Part shown: positions 1 through 5,877 of the stretch, one piece after another
Layout of the letters: each line of letters begins with the position of its first letter
Position numbering within the stretch: the first letter of the stretch is position 1
Assembly (NCBI GenBank): GCA_949127705.1
Contig: CASBQJ010000161.1
Location: 1-8,155, forward strand
DNA: 8,155 nucleotides
Direction: 5' to 3'
Origin: Synechococcales cyanobacterium PMM_0085
GTDB lineage: Bacteria; Cyanobacteriota; Cyanobacteriia; Elainellales; Elainellaceae
The notes under the pieces: generated by a model
Told to the model about the DNA's origin: nothing
Databases searched by the model: none
The model's input: the letters and a program-made list of their open reading frames with translations, nothing else
Position numbers and translations under genes: made by a program

Positions 1-25
1 GAAATGAGGTTAAGGGGGCGTGGGA

Positions 26-1126
26 TTAGGCGGGAGCGGGGCGGGGCGGTGATTTAGCCTGAGTTTGCTCGGATCGCTCCTCTTGCTCTCGGAGATGATC
101 TTGGATGAATGATTTCACGAGGGTGACGTCTTCTTTGCTGCCGATAATGAGCGGGGTGCGGGCGTGGATTTGATTGGGGATCACGTCCAGAATCTCTTGG
201 CTGCCTGTGCTGGCACTGCCGCCCGCCTGCTCGATCAAAAATGCCAGTGGTGCAGATTCGTAGAGCAGCCGCAGTTTACCCTCTGGCTTTTTCACCGTGC
301 CGGGGTAGAGAAAGACGCCACCTTGAAACAAAATCCGATGGAAGTCTCCAACTAACGCCCCACTGTAGCGCGCTGTATAGCCCTCATGCCGGTGCACATA
401 GCGGATGTAGTCGCGGATCGATTCAGGCCATTGCCAAAAATTGCCTTCGTTCACGCTATAAACAGGCCCGTGCTCTGGAACTTTAATATTCTCGCCAGAT
501 AGGATGAACTCTCCTAGGCTAGGGTCAAGCGTAAAGGCATGAACGCCTGTGCCAACCGTGTAAACCAGCATTGTACTAGGGCCATAGAGCACATACCCAG
601 CTGCAACCTGGCCGCGCCCAGTTCGTAGCAAATCCTGCGCCGTGCTGTCTAAATCATCTCCATCTTGGCGGCGGATGGCGAAAATAGACCCAACATTAAT
701 ATTGACATCCAGGTTAGACGAGCCGTCAATCGGGTCATAGAGCAAGGTATAGCGCCCCAGGGGACAGTTTTCTGAAATGTAGTAAGGCTTTTCCATTTCT
801 TCTGAAGCTAAACGACAGACCAAGCCGCTTTGCTCAAGGACAGAAATGAACACCTGATTGGCGTACACGTCCATCTTCTTAACGGATTCACCCTGCACAT
901 TGGTTTGCCCCGTAAACCCTAAGGCGTCGTCCATTAACCCTGCCCCCGTGAGGCGACGGGCAATGAGCTTGGCGGCTAGGGCAATCCGGCTCATCAGCGC
1001 ACTGAGGTCTTGCGCCTCATGCGAAAATCCCTGGAATTGCTGCAACACGTGGCGCGACAGGGTCATACAGTCCCGATCGAGCGCCAGTTTGTGGCTTAAA
1101 TCTATCGTGGGATCTAGACCAGACAT
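26..1126 (-). CDS. fbp: Class I fructose-1,6-bisphosphatase
   Basis: This enzyme hydrolyses fructose-1,6-bisphosphate to fructose-6-phosphate and phosphate in the cytosol, for gluconeogenesis and possibly the Calvin cycle. The 366-aa protein carries the class I FBPase landmarks in order: metal-ligand SEE at 108-110, the phosphatase signature YDPIDGSSN at 130-138 (D131 and D134 expected to bind metal), the sugar-phosphate region around Y250-R265, and LLYESAPL near 288-295, whose E290 should match the third metal ligand. Cysteines occur only at 20, 104 and 121, so the redox loop with three cysteines known from chloroplast FBPase is absent. The last ~17 residues (Q/S/P/A-rich) look like a disordered extension beyond the usual end. 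The ATG at 1126 has a strong AAGGAGG four bases upstream. It is transcribed away from the 1371 gene. Cyanobacteria often also carry a separate bifunctional FBPase/SBPase, not visible here, which can carry the Calvin-cycle role. Confidence 0.97.
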   Translation of the reverse strand: MSGLDPTIDLSHKLALDRDCMTLSRHVLQQFQGFSHEAQDLSALMSRIALAAKLIARRLTGAGLMDDALGFTGQTNVQGESVKKMDVYANQVFISVLEQSGLVCRLASEEMEKPYYISENCPLGRYTLLYDPIDGSSNLDVNINVGSIFAIRRQDGDDLDSTAQDLLRTGRGQVAAGYVLYGPSTMLVYTVGTGVHAFTLDPSLGEFILSGENIKVPEHGPVYSVNEGNFWQWPESIRDYIRYVHRHEGYTARYSGALVGDFHRILFQGGVFLYPGTVKKPEGKLRLLYESAPLAFLIEQAGGSASTGSQEILDVIPNQIHARTPLIIGSKEDVTLVKSFIQDHLREQEERSEQTQAKSPPRPAPA

Positions 1127-1130
1127 GTTC

Positions 1131-1137
1131 CCTCCTT
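1131..1137 (-). promoter_or_regulatory. Ribosome binding site of fbp
   Basis: Read on the minus strand the sequence is AAGGAGG, followed by GAAC and the ATG at 1126. It is a near-perfect Shine-Dalgarno that fixes the start of fbp. It is the strongest ribosome binding site in the window, since most other genes here have weak ones or none. Confidence 0.8.
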
Positions 1138-1144
1138 ATGATTC

Positions 1145-1166
1145 AAACCCCAGAGAAACCCCAGAG
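1145..1166. repeat. Perfect 11-bp tandem repeat in the fbp leader
   Basis: AAACCCCAGAG occurs twice back to back (1145-1155 and 1156-1166) with no mismatch. On the fbp strand it reads CTCTGGGGTTT twice. It lies 19-40 bases upstream of the fbp start codon, so it is in the leader or near the promoter. An 11-bp period is one helical turn, which would place two protein-binding half-sites on the same face of the DNA. Regulatory function is an inference; a chance or slippage duplication is also possible. Confidence 0.6.
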
Positions 1167-1370
1167 GGCTAAAAAACGATACTCAACGCTGCATTTGCTT
1201 GCGATCGCCACTCTCATCTTAAAGAGGCATTGCAGAAACCGGACTTAACTTTAGATGAACTAAAGATTAGAAAACGTGAAGCCGACCGATTCAATGCCTG
1301 CACCAGCGCCTGCCCTGTTCGCCTACTGGGAACCCTAAGCGTAGACGCACAATCAGAGGATTGCAGAACC

Positions 1371-1751
1371 ATGACCGACGAACAATTTCAGCTGATGATG
1401 GACATCTTAGGGCAACAGACATCACTATTAGAACGCCTAGTCGCCGCAGTGGAAGCGCGATCGCCTGCCCCTGGGTATGTGCGTGCCCTAGCAGAATTTG
1501 CCAGGTTTGACTGGAGCGAAATTGATGCCACGGTGATTCAAACGGACGACGACGGCATCGCCACCATTAGCTGGCGCGGCCATCGGTATATGCGGCGATC
1601 GCCCTCCAATAAGTTTGATCCGGCCATTTGGTTTTCTCGGGTTGTCGGGAAAGATGACGATGGCAGCAATCGCTACGAACGGCTGATCACATTTAAAGAG
1701 TTAGCTGAGCCAGAACCGCTGCCCGCAAAGGTGAAGCGGTCAATGGGCTGA
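1371..1751 (+). CDS. Conserved hypothetical protein, possible ssDNA-binding-type module
   Basis: The 126-aa protein is soluble, with no signal peptide or membrane segment. Residues 1-30 look like an amphipathic helix that could form a coiled coil. Residues 35-126 form a compact module with conserved-looking stretches: FDWSEI at 46-51, a D-rich turn at 59-62, SWRG at 67-70, RRSPSNKF at 75-82, IWFSR at 86-90, and RYERLITFK at 101-109. From memory, cyanobacterial proteins with this FDW...RRSP-NKF...WFSR...GKD pattern are sometimes labelled single-stranded DNA-binding; I cannot verify this here. I chose the ATG at 1371 because AGAGGA lies ten bases upstream and the helix begins there. The frame stays open up to a TTG at 1230, but those 47 extra residues have a poorly placed ribosome site and a different, Cys-containing composition. 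The gene is divergent from fbp and 88 bases ahead of the pentapeptide gene. Confidence 0.75.
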   Translation: MTDEQFQLMMDILGQQTSLLERLVAAVEARSPAPGYVRALAEFARFDWSEIDATVIQTDDDGIATISWRGHRYMRRSPSNKFDPAIWFSRVVGKDDDGSNRYERLITFKELAEPEPLPAKVKRSMG

Positions 1752-1839
1752 CCGTTGGGTAAAGAACTCCAAAAAAATATGCCACTGGCTTAATTTCTAA
1801 GTAGACTTTGTGAACAGCCCGTCCTTTTTGAGGTGCTCC

Positions 1840-2631
1840 ATGAAACTCAGGATTCTTCCTGTTCTAACCGTGATGGCAACAGTGGGGCTTGTGAACCCTG
1901 CCCACGCGGAGAACTTGGAACATATTCAGCGGTTAATGTCTAGCCGCCAGTGCCAGCAGTGCGACTTAACCCGTGCGGGGCTAGTTTTTTCTAACCTGCA
2001 AGGGGTAGACCTGACTGGAGCCGACCTGAGCTTGGCGAATTTAAATCGAGCAAATTTGTCTAGAGCAAATCTGCGAGGCACCAACTTAATGGGGGCGGTG
2101 CTGTCGAGTGCAAACTTGAGCGGGGCTGATTTGAGTGGCGCAAACCTGAGCGGCGCTGATCTACGTGAGGCATACCTAGTGGGTGTGAACTTAACAGGCG
2201 CTAATCTAGCGGGAGCCAATCTGCGCGGGGCAATTGGGATCCCCGATGGTGTGATTGCGGCTCAAGACCTCTATCTTTGGGGATTGGCGGAACTCGATCA
2301 CGGTAACTTTGAAGGCGCGATCGCTTACTTTGACCAAGCTCTGGCGCTAAAACCCGACTTTGCCCAAGCGCTATTGGCGCGCGGCATTGGTCGCTTCCAC
2401 TTGGGAGATGAAGCCGGGGCGATCGCCGACGGAGAGGAATCCGAAAAGCTGTATCTGGCTCAGTTCAACCAACCGGGGCACCAAGTCGCCGTCCAATTTG
2501 TGGCTGGGGTCAACCAAGTGTTAGAAGCTGACGAAGAGACTCGTCGCGCCATGCGAGGCGGCGGTGGCGGTGGCAACTTCATGAGCGTTGTCGGTGGCAT
2601 TGCCAGTCTGCTGCTGCGGTTTATGCTGTAG
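1840..2631 (+). CDS. Secreted pentapeptide-repeat and TPR protein
   Basis: The 263-aa precursor starts with a Sec-type signal peptide (MKLR, a hydrophobic core, cleavage expected after AHA at 21-23), so the protein should act in the periplasm or thylakoid lumen. After a C38-x-x-C41 pair comes a run of about 18 pentapeptide repeats (roughly 41-132, A[D/N]LSG type), predicted to form a right-handed quadrilateral beta-helix. Residues ~140-205 look like two TPR helical hairpins (FEGAIAYFDQALALKPDF is a classic TPR core). The tail has a run of six glycines at 240-245 and a hydrophobic C-terminus (LLLRFML). The molecular function is unknown for this architecture. I chose the ATG at 1840 over the in-frame GTG at 1810 because the signal peptide begins there and GAGG lies six bases upstream. 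Its stop overlaps the end of the convergent permease gene. Confidence 0.9.
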   Translation: MKLRILPVLTVMATVGLVNPAHAENLEHIQRLMSSRQCQQCDLTRAGLVFSNLQGVDLTGADLSLANLNRANLSRANLRGTNLMGAVLSSANLSGADLSGANLSGADLREAYLVGVNLTGANLAGANLRGAIGIPDGVIAAQDLYLWGLAELDHGNFEGAIAYFDQALALKPDFAQALLARGIGRFHLGDEAGAIADGEESEKLYLAQFNQPGHQVAVQFVAGVNQVLEADEETRRAMRGGGGGGNFMSVVGGIASLLLRFML

Positions 2632-3553
2632 GGGCTTCCTTCGCAGACTTAGTTAACGTCCAGCCCGTAATGCTGCTGAGGTAAACGCCGCCTACGGTAC
2701 TGAGAAACACGAGATACGCGATCGCCTGCACTAAGTAGAGCGTTTGCGTGTAGCCAAATAGGGCTTTGAGCAAAATGCCGGGAAATTGTTTGTCGGGTAG
2801 CACTTGGCTGGCGTCCCAGACCAGTGGCCCCAGCACGCAGGACGGCTGAGTGACAGAACACAGGTTGGCATATTCTGGGTTCACCTGAATTAGCGCCACA
2901 ATTGCCGCATCCACATGGCGCAGCATCGAAATCACTAGCCCCGATACAATCAGCAGCAGCAGCACGCCCATCACCTGAAAGAAGCGGCGCAGGTTGATTT
3001 TGATCCCCAATCGAAATAGTAAAAAGCCCACCACCACCGCTCCAACTAATCCCGCCACCGCGCCAAAGGCGGGCAGCCAGCCTTGCTGAAACTTGGCCGC
3101 TAGGAATAAAACCGTTTCAAATCCTTCACGCAGCACCGCGATCGCCACCAGCCCAAACACGCCCCACCCGGCATTAGCTTGCTGCAAGCGAGCCGTAATT
3201 GCGCCTTCGACCTCAGACTTGAGCGATCGCGCCTGCCGTGTCATCCACACCAGCATCCAGCTCAGCAGGGCGATCGCCACCAGCCCAAAGGCGGCCTCCA
3301 GCCCTTGCTTTAGCACTGGGGCATAGCGCCCATCCGACTGCCCCAGCCAGACCAACACCCGGCTAAACACCACTCCCACCAAGCCACTGCCGACAATCCC
3401 AACGCCAATGCCGCTGTAAACCCACGGATTGAGGCGAGACTGCCCAGCCTGATTCAAATACGCTAAAACAATTCCTACCACGAGAGCCGCTTCAACACCC
3501 TCGCGGAGGGTAACGACAAAAGTTGGTAGGGCAGCGGTAAAGTCCATAAGCAT
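2621..3553 (-). CDS. FTR1-family high-affinity iron permease
   Basis: This 310-aa inner-membrane protein belongs to the FTR1/EfeU iron permease family, which imports ferric or oxidised ferrous iron. The two hallmark REXXE iron-binding motifs are present: REGVE at 17-21 in the first helix and REGFE at 142-146 in the fourth. I see about seven hydrophobic segments (roughly 9-32, 45-69, 82-104, 131-151, 160-181, 193-211 and 272-292), as usual for the family. A non-membrane stretch at ~212-262 contains C232 and C239, possibly an extracytoplasmic loop with a disulfide. No EfeO- or EfeB-like partner and no multicopper oxidase lie beside it. ATG at 3553 and ATG at 3547 are both possible starts; neither has a clear Shine-Dalgarno. 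I see no obvious Fur box in the ~70 bases upstream. The last 11 bases overlap the convergent gene. Confidence 0.93.
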   Translation of the reverse strand: MLMDFTAALPTFVVTLREGVEAALVVGIVLAYLNQAGQSRLNPWVYSGIGVGIVGSGLVGVVFSRVLVWLGQSDGRYAPVLKQGLEAAFGLVAIALLSWMLVWMTRQARSLKSEVEGAITARLQQANAGWGVFGLVAIAVLREGFETVLFLAAKFQQGWLPAFGAVAGLVGAVVVGFLLFRLGIKINLRRFFQVMGVLLLLIVSGLVISMLRHVDAAIVALIQVNPEYANLCSVTQPSCVLGPLVWDASQVLPDKQFPGILLKALFGYTQTLYLVQAIAYLVFLSTVGGVYLSSITGWTLTKSAKEAPTA

Positions 3554-3620
3554 CCGGAATTAAGAACTAAAAGAATAAGAGCGCAAGAAGCTCCCTCCCT
3601 AATGATGGATCTGTGAAGTA
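3554..3620 (-). promoter_or_regulatory. Upstream region of the FTR1 permease gene
   Basis: This 67-base stretch lies between the permease start and the first long direct repeat and should hold the permease promoter. It is T/A-rich near the gene (minus-strand TTCTTATTCTTTTAGTTCTTAATT region), but I cannot pick a convincing -35/-10 pair. The sequence beyond it is repeat DNA, so the promoter may partly lie in, or be modified by, that insertion. Confidence 0.25.
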
Positions 3621-3660
3621 CCCGACGCTCAACTGAGTACAGCTAGAGCACGGGCTTCCT
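3621..3660 (-). repeat. Long direct repeat, copy A
   Basis: The plus strand begins CCCGACGCTCAACTGAGTAC and continues to 3660. It matches 4126-4165 at 32 of 40 positions, and at 30 of 34 if the six bases at the 3660/4165 edge are left out. The core CGCTCAACTGA is exact. Similarity stops abruptly at the 3621 side, suggesting a defined end there. It lies ~70 bases upstream of the permease start. Confidence 0.7.
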
Positions 3661-3733
3661 GTTTCATCCGCCGCTGCCTCCACCATTCAAGAACGATTTT
3701 GGCTTTACGCCGCGTCTAGAGGTTTTAGTCGAT

Positions 3734-3743
3734 GCTTGCAAGC
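3734..3743. repeat. Perfect 10-bp palindrome
   Basis: GCTTGCAAGC is fully self-complementary. It lies 21 bases from the stronger stem-loop at 3765 and adds to the structured character of the repeat-flanked region. Confidence 0.4.
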
Positions 3744-3764
3744 AACACACCGCTACTGACTCTT

Positions 3765-3784
3765 TTGCTATCCCGTGATAGCAA
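3765..3784. repeat. Stem-loop, 8-bp perfect stem with tetraloop
   Basis: TTGCTATC, loop CCGT, GATAGCAA. It is the best simple hairpin inside the repeat-flanked region. No T-run follows on either strand, so it does not look like an intrinsic terminator; it may be part of an RNA or element-end structure. Confidence 0.55.
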
Positions 3785-4025
3785 CCAGGCAGACTCCCTG
3801 CTTCCCCAGGAGTTTGATTCTTGCTCGTCCTTTACACATGGGTCGCTTGGTGGGTTGCAGCGGTGGTCTGGCTTCCTAGACTGCACTACTACCTCAAGGG
3901 CGTTTTAGTTGGCTCTAGCGGGTCATCGACCATTTCGATTATACCTCAAAACCCATGTTCTATGTACCTTTCAGCCTTTTACTTCGATAAAGCTTGTGTG
4001 TTCCTTCGGTCGCTATCCTCCTCCC

Positions 4026-4081
4026 GTTCGGCTGAAACGTTCGGCGAGCGCTCAGGTCGAAAGCTCACGTCGAAGCTCGCC
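4026..4081. repeat. Structured block with direct and inverted repeats
   Basis: GTTCGGC occurs at 4026-4032 and 4039-4045. GGCGAGC (4043-4049) pairs with GCTCGCC (4075-4081) to form a 7-bp stem, and the intervening loop and second arm contain GTCGAAAGCTC and GTCGAAGCTC, two near copies. Such interlocked repeats are typical of structured RNA or of mobile-element ends and are unusual for plain spacer DNA. Confidence 0.4.
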
Positions 4082-4125
4082 TTTGGCAGTGGTCGAGGAT
4101 GCACCCTCACTCACGCGCCTTTCAT

Positions 4126-4165
4126 CCCAACGCTCAACTGATTACAGGTAGAGCGCGGGGCTGCC
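4126..4165 (-). repeat. Long direct repeat, copy B
   Basis: The plus strand begins CCCAACGCTCAACTGATTAC. It is the partner of 3621-3660 in the same orientation, offset by 505 bases. The sequences on the low-coordinate side of the two copies are unrelated, so similarity ends sharply at the CCC edge in both. Confidence 0.7.
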
Positions 4166-4403
4166 CATCTAAAAGCTGAACAAAGCGGCAGATCCAACGC
4201 CATCAGCGAAAAGCAAACGGGTTTACGCTGATGAGTCAGCATAGGAGAAAGGATGTGGGATGTGGAATGAGGGATGTGGCTTGCTTCTGCGCAGCAGTGG
4301 GATGAATGGGAAACGGGCGGGGAGGAGAGATTAGGAATTGGAAACAGGGTGAAAATGGATAGTAAAGTTGAGAACGGAGACAAGGACTCGATTTAAATTC
4401 ATC
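4166..4403. other. Repeat-rich spacer upstream of aroA
   Basis: I find no gene here. CATCAGCG (4201-4208) and CGCTGATG (4226-4233) form a perfect 8-bp inverted repeat. GGATGTGG occurs three times (4251-4258, 4258-4265, 4272-4279). ATGAGGGATG at 4267-4276 has its exact reverse complement at 4459-4468, just upstream of aroA, which would bracket about 200 bases. A TTGAGA at 4368 has no good -10 at normal spacing, so I do not call a promoter. Confidence 0.5.
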
Positions 4404-4449
4404 CTACGCTTCGCGTAGCTTGCTTCTCGGAACGAGTACGGCAAAGCCG
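4404..4449. repeat. Cluster of three 3-nt-loop hairpins, cyanobacterial dispersed-repeat type
   Basis: Three small hairpins follow each other: CTACGC-TTC-GCGTAG (4404-4418), CTCG-GAA-CGAG (4426-4436) and CGGC-AAA-GCCG (4439-4449). The wording (TACGCTTCGCGTAGCTTGCTTC...) resembles small dispersed repeats that are common between genes in Nostoc-like genomes; that match is from memory. The frame of aroA stays open through it from a TTG at 4420, so this repeat can mislead start prediction. It may affect leader folding of aroA. Confidence 0.6.
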
Positions 4450-4500
4450 AATATCCTTCATCCCTCATCCTTGGTTCTTGACCTTTATCAATTTATCCCC

Positions 4501-5847
4501 ATGCAGACAGCTCCCATCACCTTGACGATGACGGAACATCACCATTCCCTGACGATTTGCCCGCCGATGTCGGGTTTGTCGCTGCAAGGAGAGATTCGGG
4601 TGCCGGGGGATAAGTCGATTTCGCATCGGGCGTTGATGCTGGGGGCGTTGGCGCAGGGGGAAACGCAAATTCAGGGGCTGCTGCTGGGAGAAGATCCGGT
4701 GAGTACGGCGGGCTGTTTTCGGGCGATGGGAGCAAAAATTTCGGATTTGAATGCGCAATTGGTGCGGGTTGAGGGAATTGGCCTGGGCAATTTGCTGGAG
4801 CCGGGAGATGTGCTAAACGTCGGCAATTCGGGCACTACAATTCGGCTCATGTTGGGCATTTTGGCCTCGCACCCGGAGCGGTTTTTTACGATAACCGGCG
4901 ATCGCTCTATTCGATCTCGACCGATGCGGCGGGTGATTCAACCGCTGCAACAAATGGGAGCAAGTATTTGGAGCCGTTCGGGAGAGTTGGCACCGTTGGC
5001 GGTACAAGGACGGGCGCTCAAACCGATTCACTACCAGTCGCCGCTCGCCTCAGCCCAGGTAAAATCTTGCATTTTGCTGGCGGGGCTGCTCACCAACGGG
5101 CGGACTACCGTTACCGAACCGGCGCTGTCTCGCGATCACAGCGAACGGATGCTGCGGGCATTTGGGGCAGAGATTGAGGTCGATCCAGAGACCTGTAGCG
5201 CCACGGTGATCGGCCCTGCAACGCTGCGCGGTCAGCCCGTGGTGGTGCCGGGAGACATCAGCTCGGCAGCATTTTGGTTAGTAGCAGGGGCGATCGTACC
5301 TGGGTCTAATCTGCTGGTGCAAAATGTAGGAATTAATCCCACGCGGACTGGGATTCTGGACGCCTTGGCGGCGATGCAGGCCGATATCAGCTTAGAAAAT
5401 GTGCGAGAAGTGGCCGGTGAACCCGTGGCCGATGTCCGCGTCCGGGGGGGTGCGCCGTTAAAAGCCTGTGAAATCAGCGGTGATTTAATTCCGCGTTTGA
5501 TTGACGAAATCCCGATTTTGGCCGTTGCTGCGGTGTTTGCAACCGGCATCACCGTGATCCGCGATGCCTCAGAACTGCGGGTTAAAGAGAGCGATCGCCT
5601 TGCTGTGATGGCCACTCAGCTGATTCGGATGGGAGCCACCATTACCGAGATGCCCGACGGACTAGAAATCACAGGCGGCACCGCTCTAGTCGGTGCTGAC
5701 GTCGATAGCCACACCGACCACCGAATTGCCATGAGCTTGGCGATCGCCGCTCTCAACGCCACAGGGACGACCACCATCCACCGCGCCGAAGCGGCTGCCG
5801 TTTCCTATCCAAACTTTACAGAAACGCTTCAACAAATCATTGTCTAA
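4501..5847 (+). CDS. aroA: 3-phosphoshikimate 1-carboxyvinyltransferase (EPSP synthase)
   Basis: AroA condenses shikimate-3-phosphate with phosphoenolpyruvate to EPSP, the sixth step of the shikimate pathway towards aromatic amino acids, folates and quinones. The 448-aa cytosolic protein covers the whole two-domain fold. Visible motifs are GDKSISHRA at 36-44 (K38 and S39 bind substrate), GNSGTT at 108-113, RSRPM at 138-142, SAQVKS at 184-189, RDHSE at 211-215, NPTR at 279-282, IDEIP at 334-338 (D335 the likely catalytic Asp), KESDRL at 362-367 and TDHRIA at 405-410. The set GDKS, SAQxK, RxHSE and NxTR fits the class II EPSPS signature. G111 matches the conserved active-site Gly of E. coli G96, unlike the Ala of the CP4 enzyme. 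The ATG at 4501 gives 22 residues before PP, as I recall for Nostoc AroA; the ATG at 4528 is an alternative. No Shine-Dalgarno is visible. Confidence 0.96.
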   Translation: MQTAPITLTMTEHHHSLTICPPMSGLSLQGEIRVPGDKSISHRALMLGALAQGETQIQGLLLGEDPVSTAGCFRAMGAKISDLNAQLVRVEGIGLGNLLEPGDVLNVGNSGTTIRLMLGILASHPERFFTITGDRSIRSRPMRRVIQPLQQMGASIWSRSGELAPLAVQGRALKPIHYQSPLASAQVKSCILLAGLLTNGRTTVTEPALSRDHSERMLRAFGAEIEVDPETCSATVIGPATLRGQPVVVPGDISSAAFWLVAGAIVPGSNLLVQNVGINPTRTGILDALAAMQADISLENVREVAGEPVADVRVRGGAPLKACEISGDLIPRLIDEIPILAVAAVFATGITVIRDASELRVKESDRLAVMATQLIRMGATITEMPDGLEITGGTALVGADVDSHTDHRIAMSLAIAALNATGTTTIHRAEAAAVSYPNFTETLQQIIV

Positions 5848-5877
5848 TCGTCTAGTTGTAGATAGACTTGCGTAATA

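Larger units (their letters stand above)
3664..3831 (-). pseudogene. Possible coding remnant inside the repeat-flanked region
   Basis: On the minus strand a frame of 55 codons is open between a TAA at 3832-3834 and a TGA at 3664-3666, running into the end of copy A. It has a coding-like composition with a basic tract (STKTSRRGVKPKS) followed by a Gly/Ser end, but no start codon with a ribosome site and no recognised domain. It could be the last part of a dead transposase gene, or open by chance. I cannot assign a family. Confidence 0.2.
3621..4165 (-). mobile_element. Direct-repeat-flanked noncoding region, possible decayed insertion element
   Basis: This ~545-bp stretch is bounded by two 40-bp direct repeats (32/40 identical), shows no sustained coding in any frame and is rich in stem-loops. 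Read on the minus strand, each repeat ends in CAGTTGAGCGT[C/T]GGG, and the sequences diverge immediately after. That is how the fixed right ends of two related insertions would look. In one frame each repeat reads QLSVG preceded by a Ser/Cys-rich peptide, a tail I associate from memory with read-through of cyanobacterial IS200/IS605 (tnpB) element ends; this is unverified. There is no tnpA, and I see no tnpB catalytic or zinc-finger motif. Other explanations are a nonautonomous repeat family or a structured noncoding RNA. No HIP1 octamer occurs between 3278 and 4897, which fits foreign DNA, but fbp also lacks HIP1, so that evidence is weak. Confidence 0.35.

Noticed and set aside
1230..1370. 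N-terminal extension of the 126-aa hypothetical from a TTG at 1230
   Set aside because: The AAGAGG sequence is too close to the TTG, the added 47 residues differ in composition from the compact domain, and ATG at 1371 has a well-placed AGAGGA.
1810..1839. GTG start for the pentapeptide-repeat protein
   Set aside because: It would bury the signal peptide ten residues in; ATG at 1840 starts the signal peptide directly and has GAGG at good spacing.
1926..2219. Minus-strand 97-codon frame opposite the pentapeptide repeats
   Set aside because: A periodic mirror of the repeat-coding strand (repeated AP-L-F motifs), a typical shadow frame.
3810..3829. Likeness to the 5' end of 16S rRNA (AGTTTGATTCTTGCTC)
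   Set aside because: The match is limited to about a dozen bases with substitutions, and no rRNA sequence follows.
3821..4151. Plus-strand reading frames of ~80-106 codons in the spacer
   Set aside because: Ser/Arg-rich random-looking translations without ribosome sites or domains, lying across the direct repeat and stem-loops.
4251..4279. GGATGTGG repeats as a CRISPR-like array
   Set aside because: Units are only 8 bases, overlapping or nearly adjacent, with no spacer of constant size.
4111..4383. Minus-strand 90-codon frame
   Set aside because: Its N-terminal part is the translation of short GGATGTGG-type repeats and its end is the repeat copy B; no protein family features.
4420..4500. 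TTG start for aroA giving 475 aa
   Set aside because: The extra 27 codons run through a palindromic repeat cluster and match no AroA N-terminus that I know.
4478..4500. TTGACC just before aroA as a -35
   Set aside because: Its -10 would fall at or inside the aroA start, leaving no leader.
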